Assembly: GCA_034231615.1 (NCBI GenBank)
Contig: CM067306.1
Coordinates: forward strand, 32,357,363-32,421,362
Origin: Meghimatium bilineatum
Lineage: Eukaryota > Mollusca > Gastropoda > Stylommatophora > Philomycidae
DNA: 64,000 nt
Reading direction: 5' to 3'
The translations under genes and the position numbers were made by a program. Shown here piece after piece: positions 21,541 through 32,009 of this stretch (position 1 is the stretch's first letter; each line of letters starts with the position of its first letter). The notes below the pieces were generated by a model, which saw only the letters and a list, made by a program, of their open reading frames with translations, searched no databases and was not told where the DNA came from.

Positions 21541-22468
21541 TGCGTGTTTTTACTGTAAATGCGTGTTTTGTATACAGGGTATATTTCTCTACAAGATCTA
21601 CTATAATATAATTCGATGGTCTTCTTAATATAATACAAAATATCGATCTTATTATGTCCTACTAAATGAGTTGAACCGGCTTTATAACTTTGCTGTTGGC
21701 TACTACTAGTGAAATAAAAGATGTTTAGTTAATGTCTGTAATGTTAATTACAGCTATAATTTATTTATACTGGTGTATGTTACCTTTTAACCATAGGTTG
21801 TGGTTAAGAGTGACGTATCTACCATTGTCATATTTTTTATTGTTTTGTGTTTGTTTAATGTGGTACCATCTGGTGTCTCCGTTCTTTGCGTTCTGTTATA
21901 TAAGTTTGTTGTCATGAAAGGCCGCCAACAACAATTTTTCTCAAAATCCCTATATATCTTTTCTTATATTGCTACATGCGCCTAAATTCTGTGTTTATTT
22001 TGGGTTGTGATGTCTTGTTAAATAAGTGAATTGCCCTATGTGCTGAGGGGCACTCTCCGCCTACAACGAAAGTTCTCTAAATCTTCTATTTTGCTGTTAC
22101 AAGTACCTAAATTCTGTGTTTATTATGTACTGTCATGTCTTGCTATATAAACCAAATTGTCGTGATGGGTAGCAATCTCTCTCTGTCTCCAAGCCTGGTT
22201 CTCATATAAACATTTGAAGTGTTTTAGATGTGTTTCCTCACATGCTAATACTTTTCACAACTAGATAAACCCTTTTAACCCGGTTCCATTAAAAATTCTT
22301 TATTTTAATCTTAGTTTTATAGTTAATTTTGTTTATTTTCTATCGTTTTCGTGTTGTTTGTTACCCTTGCTGTTTATTTTTGGGCTATGTTGTTATCTAT
22401 TCGCGTTAGCACAGAATTAGTTCCACTGTGTTGTCTCAAGTTATTTTTCTCAATGGTATTAGAACTTG
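21541..22468 (+). other. Central spacer (loop) of the palindrome: upstream region of unit B'
   Basis: Single-copy within the palindrome axis but homologous, in plus orientation, to 25139-26046 of unit A' and in minus orientation to 17962-18870 of unit A. It begins with a 10-base direct repeat, TGCGTGTTTT at 21541-21550 and 21560-21569, consistent with templated filler at the inversion breakpoint. It carries the TATA modules that precede the polymerase fragment. Confidence 0.8.
21860..22170 (+). promoter_or_regulatory. Three related TATA-box modules upstream of polymerase copy B'
   Basis: Three ~120 bp modules share a pattern ending in TGTTATATAA (TATATAA at 21897), GATGTCTTGTTAAATAAG (22010-22027) and CATGTCTTGCTATATAAA (22135-22152), followed by GCC- or GTC-rich starts. 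Equivalent sets lie at 25450-25740 (plus) and 18260-18560 (minus). A fourth module faces the other way near the far end of each unit (complement at 24695-24720 and 28255-28280; plus-strand orientation at 15720-15750 and 19285-19320). I infer a promoter role from the TATA boxes and the position. A 61-75 codon frame overlapping them (18628-18401, 21800-21985, 25381-25608) is probably fortuitous. Confidence 0.5.
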
Positions 22469-23758
22469 TCTAGACTTGTTCGGTGTTCACCACTTCGGAA
22501 CCTTCCGCTCGGGGGACTATTTTATTGAAAAATACCCGTTATCGGTTCAGCAGATTCTGGTTTCTGTCACTGACGAGACCTTATTTGGATTAGTCGCGTG
22601 CGATATACACGTACCAGAACCCCTGAAGGCTCACTTTGCTGAAATGACACCTATATTCAAAAATATAGATGTTACTAGAGCAGACATTGGTCCTCTAATG
22701 CAGAGATATGCAGAAGAGCATAATCTATTAAAGACGCCTAGACGTACATTGATCGGTAGCTATTTCGGTAAAAATTCTACTAGCTACACCATTGTTAAAA
22801 TGGTATCTTAATCATGGTTTGGTGGTAACCGAAATTTATCAAGTGATTGAGTATCAACCTGTAGCTTGGTTCAAACAGTTTGGAGATATTGTCACAGCAG
22901 CTAGACGTAATGGTGACCTTTCACCCGGCGATTCAATCACGAGTGACACTATGAAGTTGTTGGGCAATTCGGCCTATGGGAAAACTTTGACTAATAAGGC
23001 CAGACACGCCGATGTATCCTATGTTAGAGGTGATGAAACATCAAATTAATAAATTCCCCACGCTTTAAAAACATGACGGCGATCGCTGATGACACTTTTG
23101 AAGTAGTGATGAGTAAAAAGAAAATTAATTGGGACCTCCCATTACAGATAGGGTTTTTCGTCTACCAGTATGCCAAGATGAGAATGTTGGAATTTTACTA
23201 CGATTTCCTGGACAGATTTGTCGATAGGGCTGGCTTTAAATTAACGGAGATAGATACTGATTCCTTATATTTAGCCTTATCAGCTCTCAATCTCGACGAT
23301 GTCATTAAACCAGACATGAAAGCTGAATTTCTCCGAGTTTATGCCCGGTGGTTTCCCCGAGAATGCTGCCAGATGCATACAGAAAGGCTCCTCAGTCCTC
23401 CGAAAGAGTGTCCACACTGCATCGAAGCTAGAGTCTTTGATAAAAGATGTCCAGGCTTATTCAAACTCGAATATTCAGGAAAGGGTATTATAGCTCTTTG
23501 TAGTAAACTTATTTTTGCTTTGGTGACTATAATAAGATATCGACTAAAGGGTTGAGTCATCAACATAACACATTTGACAGAAACATATTTTTAGCTGTTT
23601 TAAGCACACAAAAGGCACACGGCGGTAAAAATGTAGGTTTCAAAGTTCACAAGTCAGCCATTTACACATACGAACAAGATAGAGCCGCCCTGTCCTATTT
23701 CTACATAAAGCGACAGGTACAGACCGATGACATCTCGACTATTCCCCTGAATATCTGA
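22428..23758 (+). pseudogene. Protein-primed family B DNA polymerase fragment, copy B' (right inner)
   Basis: The best preserved copy, in four plus-strand pieces: 22428-22811, 22792-23049, 23073-23555, 23552-23758. Motif A-like LFGLVACDIHVPEPL, motif B LLGNSAYGKT and motif C TEIDTDSLY are all intact. A Cys-rich insert (ECPHC) follows motif C, then LFKLEYSGKGIIALCSK. Breaks: two bases missing from the A-run near 22773 relative to the A copies; one base missing near 23044, where DETSN meets a stop; one base missing near 23505. The last two are in all four copies. Family B polymerases of Polintons are ~1000 residues or more; only ~440 residues are represented here. Confidence 0.9.
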
Positions 23759-23859
23759 CACAAAATCTAATTCTACGACAGTTATTAATTCTTATTTCAT
23801 GTATATAATAACATATATAGCATTATATGAGGCATGGTCAACCTCTGTAAGCCTTTTTT

Positions 23860-24560
23860 ATGTATTTAAACCACCACTCTATTATTAATAAAACATATTT
23901 TCATGCTATGGGACTCCGTCCCAAGACGAAAATATGAATTATACCACTCAAACTCTTCATATTTTATCTATGTTTTTAATGTATATGTGTAAGCATAATG
24001 TATTTCCCTAAGTTATGTGCCTACCAACTGGTGTTATTTCATGTATATATGAATGTATGCTACTAATAAAACCTACATAAGCACAATTTGCATATTAACT
24101 TTTTGTATATTTGTGTAAAACGACGAATAGAGGACTAAAAGGGTACTATGTTTGTCTGTATATATGTATAAATTATATATTTCCCTGAAATTTATGACTA
24201 CCATCAAAGCGTTTTTTTTTTTTATGTTAACTTAGGTACAGGTGGACGACTCTGTCATAACATGAAATAAACTATTCAAATCTTCATGTTTTATCTAAGC
24301 TTTGTATGTATATATGTAAACAACGGGTATTTCCCTGAACTATGTGACTACTAACGAGTGTTATGCCTATATGAATGTTTGTTACAAATAAAGTATACAT
24401 AAATCCAATTTTCATGTTAATTATATATGTATGTTCATTTGAAACAATGGAAACCTGAATAAAAACCTATTCAACACAACTCAAAAAGCTTCATGTTTTA
24501 TCTATGGTTGTTTGTATATATGTGACCATTATTTATTCCCCTTTTATCTATAATACCAAG
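23860..24560 (+). repeat. Degenerate ~150-180 bp tandem repeats with AATAAA signals downstream of polymerase copy B'
   Basis: Recurring blocks: TATTTCCCTAAGTTATGTGC (24000), TATTTCCCTGAAATTTATGA (24178), TATTTCCCTGAACTATGTGA (24328), and TTCATGTTTTATCTA-type blocks near 23957, 24285 and 24490. Each is associated with AATAAA on the polymerase strand (near 23889, 24065, 24386 and 24460). The same series lies at 27440-28110 (plus) and inverted at 15900-16570 and 19450-20150. It is non-coding and could serve as redundant polyadenylation sites. Confidence 0.6.
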
Positions 24561-26005
24561 GAGACTTATCACATGTAACACCCGACCTGGCAATAACCGA
24601 CATGTGTATTCTACCAACACCTACATTACAGAAGAGGTAGACGGTTTTTGAGACTCATTTGTGTATGTAGAGACGACTCGCCATTACCCTTTTGACAGTT
24701 TATTTATATAACAAGATATCACAACAATAACAACAAGTAAAGGCCGGAGACATCCTACGGTACTACATTAAATAGTAAACATTGGAAAAGCTCAAAAAGA
24801 AACAATACACGAAAACTCTAGACAATAAATAAAATTAACAATAAACTAAGCTCAAAATAAAATATTTCAAAATATTTTTTTTAAATACCTCACGAAAACC
24901 CCAGAAACCCCCAGAAAAACTCAGCTAAGCCTTGTTATCCTTGGAATTAATTCTTCTTTGTCTTTGGTGCCAGGTTTTTCCTTCTTTGTCATTGGTGTCA
25001 GGAAAATACCAAAAATGTGATTATATCCCCTTGCCCAAAAATATAAGTAGTGCTAGTAAAGGGAAATAATAACATTTTTCACCAACTTCACGGGTATATG
25101 ACATAAATCAATTTCATTTATATTTATTTACTGATTTAAATGCGTGTTTTGTATACAGGGTGTATTTCTCTACAAGCTCTACTATAATATAATTCGATGG
25201 TCTTCTTAATATAATACAAAATAGCGATCTTATTATGTCCTACTAAATGAGTTGAACCGGATTTATAACTTTGCTGTTGGCTACTACTAGTGAAATAAAA
25301 GATGTTTAGTTAATGTCTGTAATGTTAATTACAGCTATAATTTATTTATACTGGTGTATGTTACCTTTTAACCATAGGTTGTGGTTAAGAGTGACGTATC
25401 TACCATTGTCATATTTTTGATTGTTTTGTGTTTGTTTAATGTGGTACCATCTGGTGTCTCCGTTCTTTGCGTTCTGTTATATAAGTTTGTTGTCATGAAA
25501 GGCCGCCAACAACAATTTTTCTCAAAATCCCTATATATCTTTTCTTATATTGTCATGCGCCTAAATTCTGTGTTTAATTTGGGTTGTGATGTCTTGTTAA
25601 ATAAGTGAATTGCCCTATGTGCTGAGGGGCACTCTCCGCCTACAACGAAAGTTCTCTACATCTTCTATTTTGCTGTTACAAGTACCTAAATTCTGTGTTT
25701 ATTACGTGCTGTCATGTCTTGCTATATAAACCAAATTGTCGTGATGAGTAGCAATCTCTCTCTGTCTCCAAGCCTGGTTCTCATATAAACATTTGAAGTG
25801 TTTTAGATGTGTTTCCTCACATGCTAATACTTTTCACAACTAGATAAACCCTTTTAACCCGGTTCCATTAAAATTCTTTATTTTAATCTTAGTTTTATAG
25901 TTAATTTTGTTTATTTTCTATCGTTTTCGTGTTGTTTGTTACCCTTGCTGTTTATTTTTGGGCTATGTTGTTATCTATTCGCGTTAGCACAGAATTAGTT
26001 CCACT

Positions 26006-27338
26006 GTGTTGTCTCAAGTTATTTTTCTCAATGGTATTAGAACTTGTCTAGACTTGTTCGGTGTTCACCACTTCGGAACCTTCCGCTCGGGGGACTATTT
26101 TATTGAAAAATACCCGTTATCGGTTCAGCAGATTCTGGTTTCTGTCACTGACGAGACCTTATTTGGATTAGTCGCGTGCGATATCCACGTACCAGAACCC
26201 CTGAAGGCTCACTTTGCTGAAATGACACCTATATTCAAAAATATAGATGTTACTAGAGCAGACATTGGTCCTCTAATGCAGAGATATGCAGAAGAGCATA
26301 ATCTATTAACGACGCCTAGACGTACATTAATCGGTAGCTATTTCGGTAAAAAAATTCTACTAGCTACACCATTGTAAAAATGGTATCTTAATCATGGTTT
26401 GGTGGTAACCGAAATTTATCAAGTGATTGAGTATCAACCTGTAGCTTGTTTCAAACAGTTTGGAGATACTGTCACAGCAGCTAGACGTAATGGTGACCTT
26501 TCACCCGGCGATTCAATCACGAGTGACACTATGAAGTTGTTGGGCACTTCGGCCTATGGGAAAACTTTGACTAATAAGGCCAGACACGCCGATGTATCCT
26601 ATGTTAGAGGTGATGAAACATCAAATTAATAAATTCCCCACGCTTTAAAAACATGACGGCGATCGCTGATGACATTTTTGAAGTAGAGATGAGTAAAAAG
26701 AAAATTAATTGGGCCCTCCCATTACAGATAGGGTTTTTCGTCTACCAGTATGCCAAGATGAGAATGTTGGAATTTTACTACGATTTCCTGGACAGATTTG
26801 TCGATAGGGCTGGCTTTAAATTAACGGAGATAGATACTGATTCCTTATATTTAGCCTTATCAGCTCTCAATCTCGACGATGTCATTAAACCAGACATGAA
26901 AGCTGAATTTCTCCGAGTTTATGACCTGTGGTTTCCCTGAGAATGCTGCCAGATGCATACAGAAAGGCTCCTCAGTCCTCCGAAAGAGTGTCCACACTGC
27001 ATCGAAGCTAGAGTCTTTGATAAAAGATGTCCAGGCTTATTCAAACTCGAATATTCAGGAAAGGGTATTATAGCTCTTTGTAGTAAACTTATTTTTGCTT
27101 TTGTGACTATAATAAGATATCGACTAAAGGGTTGAGTCATCAACATAACACATTTGACAGAAACATGTTTTTAGCTGTTTTAAGCACACAAAAGGCACAC
27201 GGCGGTAAAAATGTAGGTTTCAAAGTTCACAAGTCAGCCATTTACACATACGAACAAGATAGAGCCGCCGTGTCCTATTTCTACATAAAGCGACAGGTAC
27301 AGACCGATGACATCTCGACTATTCCCCTGAATATCTGA
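26006..27338 (+). pseudogene. Protein-primed family B DNA polymerase fragment, copy A' (right outer)
   Basis: Pieces 26006-26377, 26399-26629, 26653-26940, 26953-27135 and 27132-27338. Like copy A, motif B reads LLGTSAYGKT, an in-frame stop follows LLATPL near 26376, and another follows DLWFP near 26938. Unlike copy A, motif C is the canonical DTDSLY, so the D-to-N change in copy A arose after the inverted duplication. The two one-base losses shared by all copies are present (near 26624 and 27085). Confidence 0.9.
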
Positions 27339-28598
27339 CACAAAATCTAATTCTACGACAGTTATTAATTCTTATTTCATGTCTATAATAACATATATAG
27401 CATTATATGAGGCATGGCCAACCTCTGTAAGCCCTTTTTATGTATTTAAACCACCACTCTATTATTAATAAAACATATTTTCATGCTATGGGACTCCGTC
27501 CCAAGACGAAAATATGAAGTACACCACTCAAACTCTTCATATTTTATCTATGTTTTTAATGTATATGTGTAAGCATAATGTATTTCCCTAAGTTATGTGC
27601 CTACCAACTGGTGTTATTTCATGTATATATGAATGTATGCTACTAATAAAACCTACATAACCACACTTTGCATATTAACTTTTTGTATATTTGTGTAAAA
27701 CGACGAATAGAGGACTAAAAGGGTACTATGTTTGTCTGTATATATGTATAAATTATATATTTCCCTGAAATTTATGACTACCATCAAAGCGTTTTTATGT
27801 TAACTTAGGTGGATGCCACTGTCATAACATGAAATAAACTATTCAAATCTTCATGTTTTATCTAAGCTTTGTATGTATATATGTAAACAACGGGTATTTC
27901 CCTGAACTATGTGACTACTAACGAGTGTTATACCTATATGAATGTATGTTACAAATAAAGTATACATAAAGCCAATTTTCATGCTAATTATATATGTATG
28001 TTCATTTAAAACAATGGAAACCTGAATAAAAAACCTATTCAACACAACTCAAAAAGCTTCATGTTTTATCTATGGTTGTTTGTATATATGTGACCATTAT
28101 GTATTCCCCTTTTATCTATAATACCAAGGAGACTTATCACCCGACCTGGCAATAACCGACATGTGTATTCTACCAACACCTACATTACAGAAGAGGTAGA
28201 CGGTTTTTGAGAATCATTTGTGTATGTAGAGACGACTCGCCATTACCCTTTTGACAGTTTATTTATATAACAAGATATCACAACAATAACAACAAGTAAA
28301 GGCCGGAGACATCCTACGGTACTACATTAAATAGTAAACATTGGAAAATCTCAAAACGAAACAATACACGAAAACTCTAGACAATAAATAAAATTAACAA
28401 TAAACTAAGCTCAAAATAAAATATTTCAAAATATTTTTTTTTTTAAATATCTCACGAAAACCCCAGAAACCCCCAGAAAAACTCAGCTAAGCCTTGTTAT
28501 CCTTGGAATTAATTCTTCTTTGTCTTTGGTGCCAGGTTTTTCCTTCTTTGTCATTGGTGCCAGGAAAATATACATCCAAATGCACCTTATATACTACT

Positions 28599-28604
28599 CA
28601 CACG
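28599..28604. repeat. Target site duplication, right copy (CACACG)
   Basis: Identical to 15405-15410 and directly outside the right terminus CCTTATATACTACT. Confidence 0.8.
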
Positions 28605-28630
28605 ACTCAATAAACCTGAACCTCATAATG

Positions 28631-28905
28631 GTCTACGCCTGTGTATCGCATGGTCCGAAAGCGGAGCATATAATAGCAGCACTGTTTACCTTCAATACAT
28701 GTCGTAAGAGACGACTACGAAGGTTTTGCGGTGGAGTTGGCTGTTTTATCCCTTATAGGGTCAAAATGACATATAAGCCATGCTGAAGTTGGATGTATCA
28801 GGCCTAAAGTCGCAGATATCGCAGCAAATCTGTATATTATCACAATGCATTCCGCTCTCTAGGTTAAATCCTGCTTATTTTTTCAGGAGTATGAGAACAA
28901 ACCGC
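28631..28905 (+). mobile_element. SINE-B copy
   Basis: Diverged full-length copy: head TGTGTATCGCATGGTCCGAA, CATGTCGTAAGAGACGACTA, CAAGCCATGCTGAAGTTGGA-like core and a 3' end AGTATGAGAACAAACCGCAG. It lies just outside the right end of the Polinton-like element. From 28906 to 29220 I see nothing recognisable. Confidence 0.7.
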
Positions 28906-29219
28906 AGATGAATGGTCTAAAACCACACAAGTTAATCAGTGATTAATTATAAACACAGGTCTTAGGTTGAAATAGGCGTGCCTCGTCTCACACAGGCATG
29001 AATAACTCACTAAACAATACTAACAAAGTTAATTAGACACAGTCAACGCTATTGTTCCTATAATTTACACAAAAATGGTATGAACCAAATATGTAGCACA
29101 TCTACAAGACAATTGGATGCTTTCGTGTACGATTATTGTGCAGTCACATGATCATGAAATCGTTCGATGACACATTCAGATATTTTTGAAACTGCGCAAT
29201 GTCAAATATTGAACAGTTA

Positions 29220-29630
29220 ACCGTAGCTGTTCTCGAAGCTAATCCTATGTTCTGATTGATACGTCATTTACATACAATACAAGCTGTTCTCGAAGCTAAT
29301 CCTATGTTCTGATTGATACGTCATTTACATACAATCCTAGCTGTTCTCAAAGCTAATCTTATGTTCTAATTGATACGTCATTTACATACAATCCTAGCTG
29401 TTCTAAGAAACTAATCCTATGTTCTGAATGATATGCCAAGCACACCAATCCTAGCTGTTCTAGAAGCACATCCTGTTCTAAGTGATATATAAAAATACAT
29501 CAATCCTATCTGTTCTAGAAGCTAATCCTACGTTCTGATTGATATATCAAATACAGCAATCCTAACTGTTCTAGAAGTTAATCCTATGTTCTGATTGATA
29601 TGTCAGATACAAGAACATCAATCCAAACCA
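29220..29630. repeat. Degenerate ~57 bp tandem repeats, about 7 copies
   Basis: Unit built around AGCTGTTCTCGAAGCTAATC, CTATGTTCTGATTGATACGT and CATTTACATACAATCC. Copies diverge to TGATATATCAAATACAGCAA toward the right. Confidence 0.85.
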
Positions 29631-29812
29631 TTCAAAAAATTTCTTATGCCGTTTGTTATAATCCAACAAAAAATTTCTTATGCCGTTTGTTATAATCCTA
29701 CAAAAAATTTCTTATGCCGTTTGTTATAATCCTACAAAAAATTTCTTATGCCGTTTGTTATAATCCTACAAAAAAATTCCTTATGACGTCTGTTATAATC
29801 CTACAAAAACTA
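29630..29812. repeat. 34 bp minisatellite, about 5 copies
   Basis: Unit AAAAAATTTCTTATGCCGTT followed by TGTTATAATCCTAC; the last copy is altered (TCCTTATGACGTCTG). It directly follows the 57 bp array. From 29813 to 30055 I see nothing recognisable. Confidence 0.9.
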
Positions 29813-30055
29813 CACACACACGAAGTGGCGGCATGTAGCGAGATATCTCTATACATTTGCTAACACGATCCTCTCAACAATGAGATGAGGCAACTAACGG
29901 GAATGTTATGCCTAAGGGCTGCACCTGGTGATACAGTACGCTAAATCTTAAGAAGTTACACGGTAAACAATACCATTTATTAGTAACTAGAAAGATGTTC
30001 ATGGATTCTCACAATATGCAGTCAACAGCCATGTTTTTCAAACACGACATATAGT

Positions 30056-30335
30056 CTTCTTCTGCGTTCGTTCTCAAATCCTGCAGATTAGTAGGATGTA
30101 GTCCGGAGAACGGAATGAGTTGTGTCATGGTTTACATCATTGCTGCGATATCTGTGCCTTTCGGACTGACACATCCGACTTCGGCATGGCTTTGAGTCAC
30201 TTACCCTATATGGGATAGGATAGCCAACTCCATCCCATAACCTCCTTAGTCGCCTCTTACGACATGCGTGGAAGGTAAATAGTGGTGCTATTATTTGCTC
30301 CCATTTCGGGCCCCGGCAACACACGGGCGACGACA
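30056..30335 (-). mobile_element. SINE-B copy (near full length)
   Basis: Complement of TCTTCTTCTGCGTTCGTTCT at the left and of GCCCCGGCAACACACGGGCG at the right. It covers the entire ~280 bp repeat with few differences from 43826-44105. Confidence 0.85.
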
Positions 30336-30384
30336 TACATGATCATAACATCATCCACAGACATTTAGATACAAAAGGACACGG

Positions 30385-30600
30385 TTTTTGTTGTGATGTT
30401 ATCTAGTATTGCGTGATACCATGGTTACTAGTATAGCTTTCGGTCTGGTATCTCCGAATTGAGCAGCAGTGATTGCTTCGTCAGGACTGTGGTCCTGCTC
30501 GATGTCAGGGATGACAGTATCAATCCTAGTTTTCAGCCTCTGTTGGTTGGACTAAGTCCCGTCTCCACTTCAAGAAGTTGGCATTGATGATATAACATAC
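30385..30600. repeat. Dispersed repeat family C, copy 2
   Basis: Same block order as 5255-5500: GATGTTATCTAGTATTGCGT, GATACCATGG, AGGACTGTGGTCCTGCTCGA, CAATCCTAGTTTTCAGCCTC, then AGTCCCGTCTCCACTT shared with 43245-43262. Confidence 0.6.
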
Positions 30601-30778
30601 ATTGTCGGGATTTCCCTTACAGTAAATTACAAAATATTCCTGCGTGTTGTTCCACGGACATCTAGATTACAAAAGAACTATCTATGAAGTAACATATGGC
30701 TTGGTTATTATAAAAAAAGCGCCAAGATCTCCTACACAATATTCAGCAAGTTCTTCTCCAGAATTGTCTTGCGTACTG

Positions 30779-30925
30779 ATCTCACACAGCATCACTCATC
30801 TTGGCTGATGTGCCTGATCATTGGTCGTTTTATGTGTACTGTGTGTCTCGAGCCAATGAAAAACAGGGAAAATGCCGTGCAAGTCACTAAAAATGACATT
30901 GCGTGAGATCAGCACAGATGAATAA
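30779..30925. repeat. Foldback/MITE-like inverted repeat
   Basis: ACTGATCTCACACAGCATCA at the left is an imperfect inverted copy of GACATTGCGTGAGATCAGCA at the right. The core AGCCAATGAAAAACAGGGAA matches the cores at 282-419 and 53880-53990. Confidence 0.5.
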
Positions 30926-31039
30926 AGGACATGAATACTGCGGAGAAGGACGTGCTATATACTAGGCTCGCGAATTTTCTAGTGAGCTAGCTAAAATTGG
31001 GCTGGAAATTCCGACAATTCTATCAACATGTCCCTATCT

Positions 31040-31330
31040 GCAATTTGCTTTTTGTTGATGATATTAATATTATGGCTGACACAGAACAAGAACTGCGAGA
31101 ACTAACAGCAAAGTCGGAAAAAAGGTACTAGCAAGTACGGAATGGCAATCAACACCGAAAAGAGCAAGATCTTGGTTACCAACAAAGACATAGTGGTACA
31201 GACACCAACATTATGATGATGGACATACACTTGAAGTAGTGTATACTTTCAAATACATAGGATCCTGTATATGTAGTAATGGAACATTTAAAACTGAATG
31301 AAAGATAACGTTGGAGATGACTTTGGTTGC
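31040..31330 (+). pseudogene. LINE reverse transcriptase fragment around the catalytic box
   Basis: LLFVDDINIMADTEQELREL gives the FVDD version of the polymerase YxDD box; downstream frames are broken. The neighbouring fragment on the other strand (31380-31660) is a different piece. Confidence 0.65.
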
Positions 31331-31379
31331 TATGGCAAGACTATATCTAATGTGTGCTTGTATATAAATAAAAAAATTA

Positions 31380-31660
31380 TATATATATCAGATGACATTC
31401 TTTCCAGAACGTAGTCCTCTTTATTGGTCTTCTGAACTCAAGATTCTGGGCGAGTTGACCTATCGCAGCCAGGGGCGTGCTAATCAATCTGAGATGTCTC
31501 TTATCCATCGTCGCCCTGCTTCCAGGAATCGTACCTTCCATTTTTAATTGCTCCATGATGTTATTTCTCTTTATATGGCCCAAAAATATTAGTTTTCTTA
31601 AAATAATGTTGCTTAAAAACCACCCCTTTTCAATGTTTAATGTTCTTATCACTTCTTGAT
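31380..31660 (-). pseudogene. LINE C-terminal fragment
   Basis: A 91-codon minus-strand frame reads LRKLIFLGHIKRNN, then KMEGTIPGSRATMDKRH, and ends RRPIKRTTFWKECH. The last segment resembles KTTFWKEYVT at the end of the LINE fragments at 38933-39059 and 61505-61750. Confidence 0.65.
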
Positions 31661-31849
31661 TATTTTATGCTCAACATCCCCATCTCCTCATGTTGAAGCT
31701 AAATACGTAGACAGAAAGCCGGAGATATCACAGACACGATGTAAACCACAACATAGCATTTTGTTCACCAGACTGTATCCTGAAAACCGCAAGAAGTTTG
31801 AGAAGGAAGACAGACCACTTTTTAAACGTAGAATGACGGGTATTGTTGT

Positions 31850-32005
31850 CCGTTTATTCTCTCTCTCTCTCTCTCTTTCATAGAATCTCTCTTGTAGCAG
31901 GACAATGATCCTACTAGATGTAGGACGTAGTTGAGAGAAATGAAATGAGTTGTCTCTTTTTTTTTTAATTGTGTCACTGACCGACACATCCAACTACGAC
32001 GATGG
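31850..32005 (-). mobile_element. SINE-A copy with a CT-rich tail
   Basis: TCTCTCTTGTAGCAGGACAA, GATCCTACTAGATGTAGGAC and GACACATCCAACTACGACGA are the complements of the SINE-A order. The usual TTC-type tail is replaced by a CT run at 31858-31880. Confidence 0.6.
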
Positions 32006-32009
32006 TAAC

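Larger units (their letters stand above)
15411..28598. mobile_element. Palindromic Polinton/Maverick-like element (13,188 bp)
   Basis: The ends are exact inverted copies: AGTAGTATATAAGGTGCATT at the left and its complement at the right. A six-base direct repeat, CACACG, lies outside them. Arms 15411-21540 and 22469-28598 are near-identical inverted repeats of equal length. Every homologous pair I checked is symmetric about 22004.5, and even homopolymer lengths agree (A12/T12 at 19786/24212, A11/T11 at 15563/28434). Each arm contains two direct ~3.5 kb units separated by ~119 bp. Each unit has TATA-box modules, a broken protein-primed family B polymerase fragment, a series of AATAAA-bearing degenerate repeats and subterminal direct repeats. 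Polintons are normally 15-20 kb with integrase, ATPase, protease and capsid genes; none is present here. This is therefore a non-autonomous, rearranged derivative that would need enzymes supplied in trans. Confidence 0.82.
22469..28598 (+). repeat. Right arm of the palindrome (units B' and A', plus orientation)
   Basis: Inverted partner of 15411-21540. Unit B' extends from the central spacer to about 25019, the inter-unit spacer is 25020-25138, and unit A' is 25139-28598. Unit A' begins AATGCGTGTTTTGTATACAG as unit B' does at 21559, and both end in the subterminal direct repeats. Only A' ends in the true terminus ACTACT. Confidence 0.92.
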
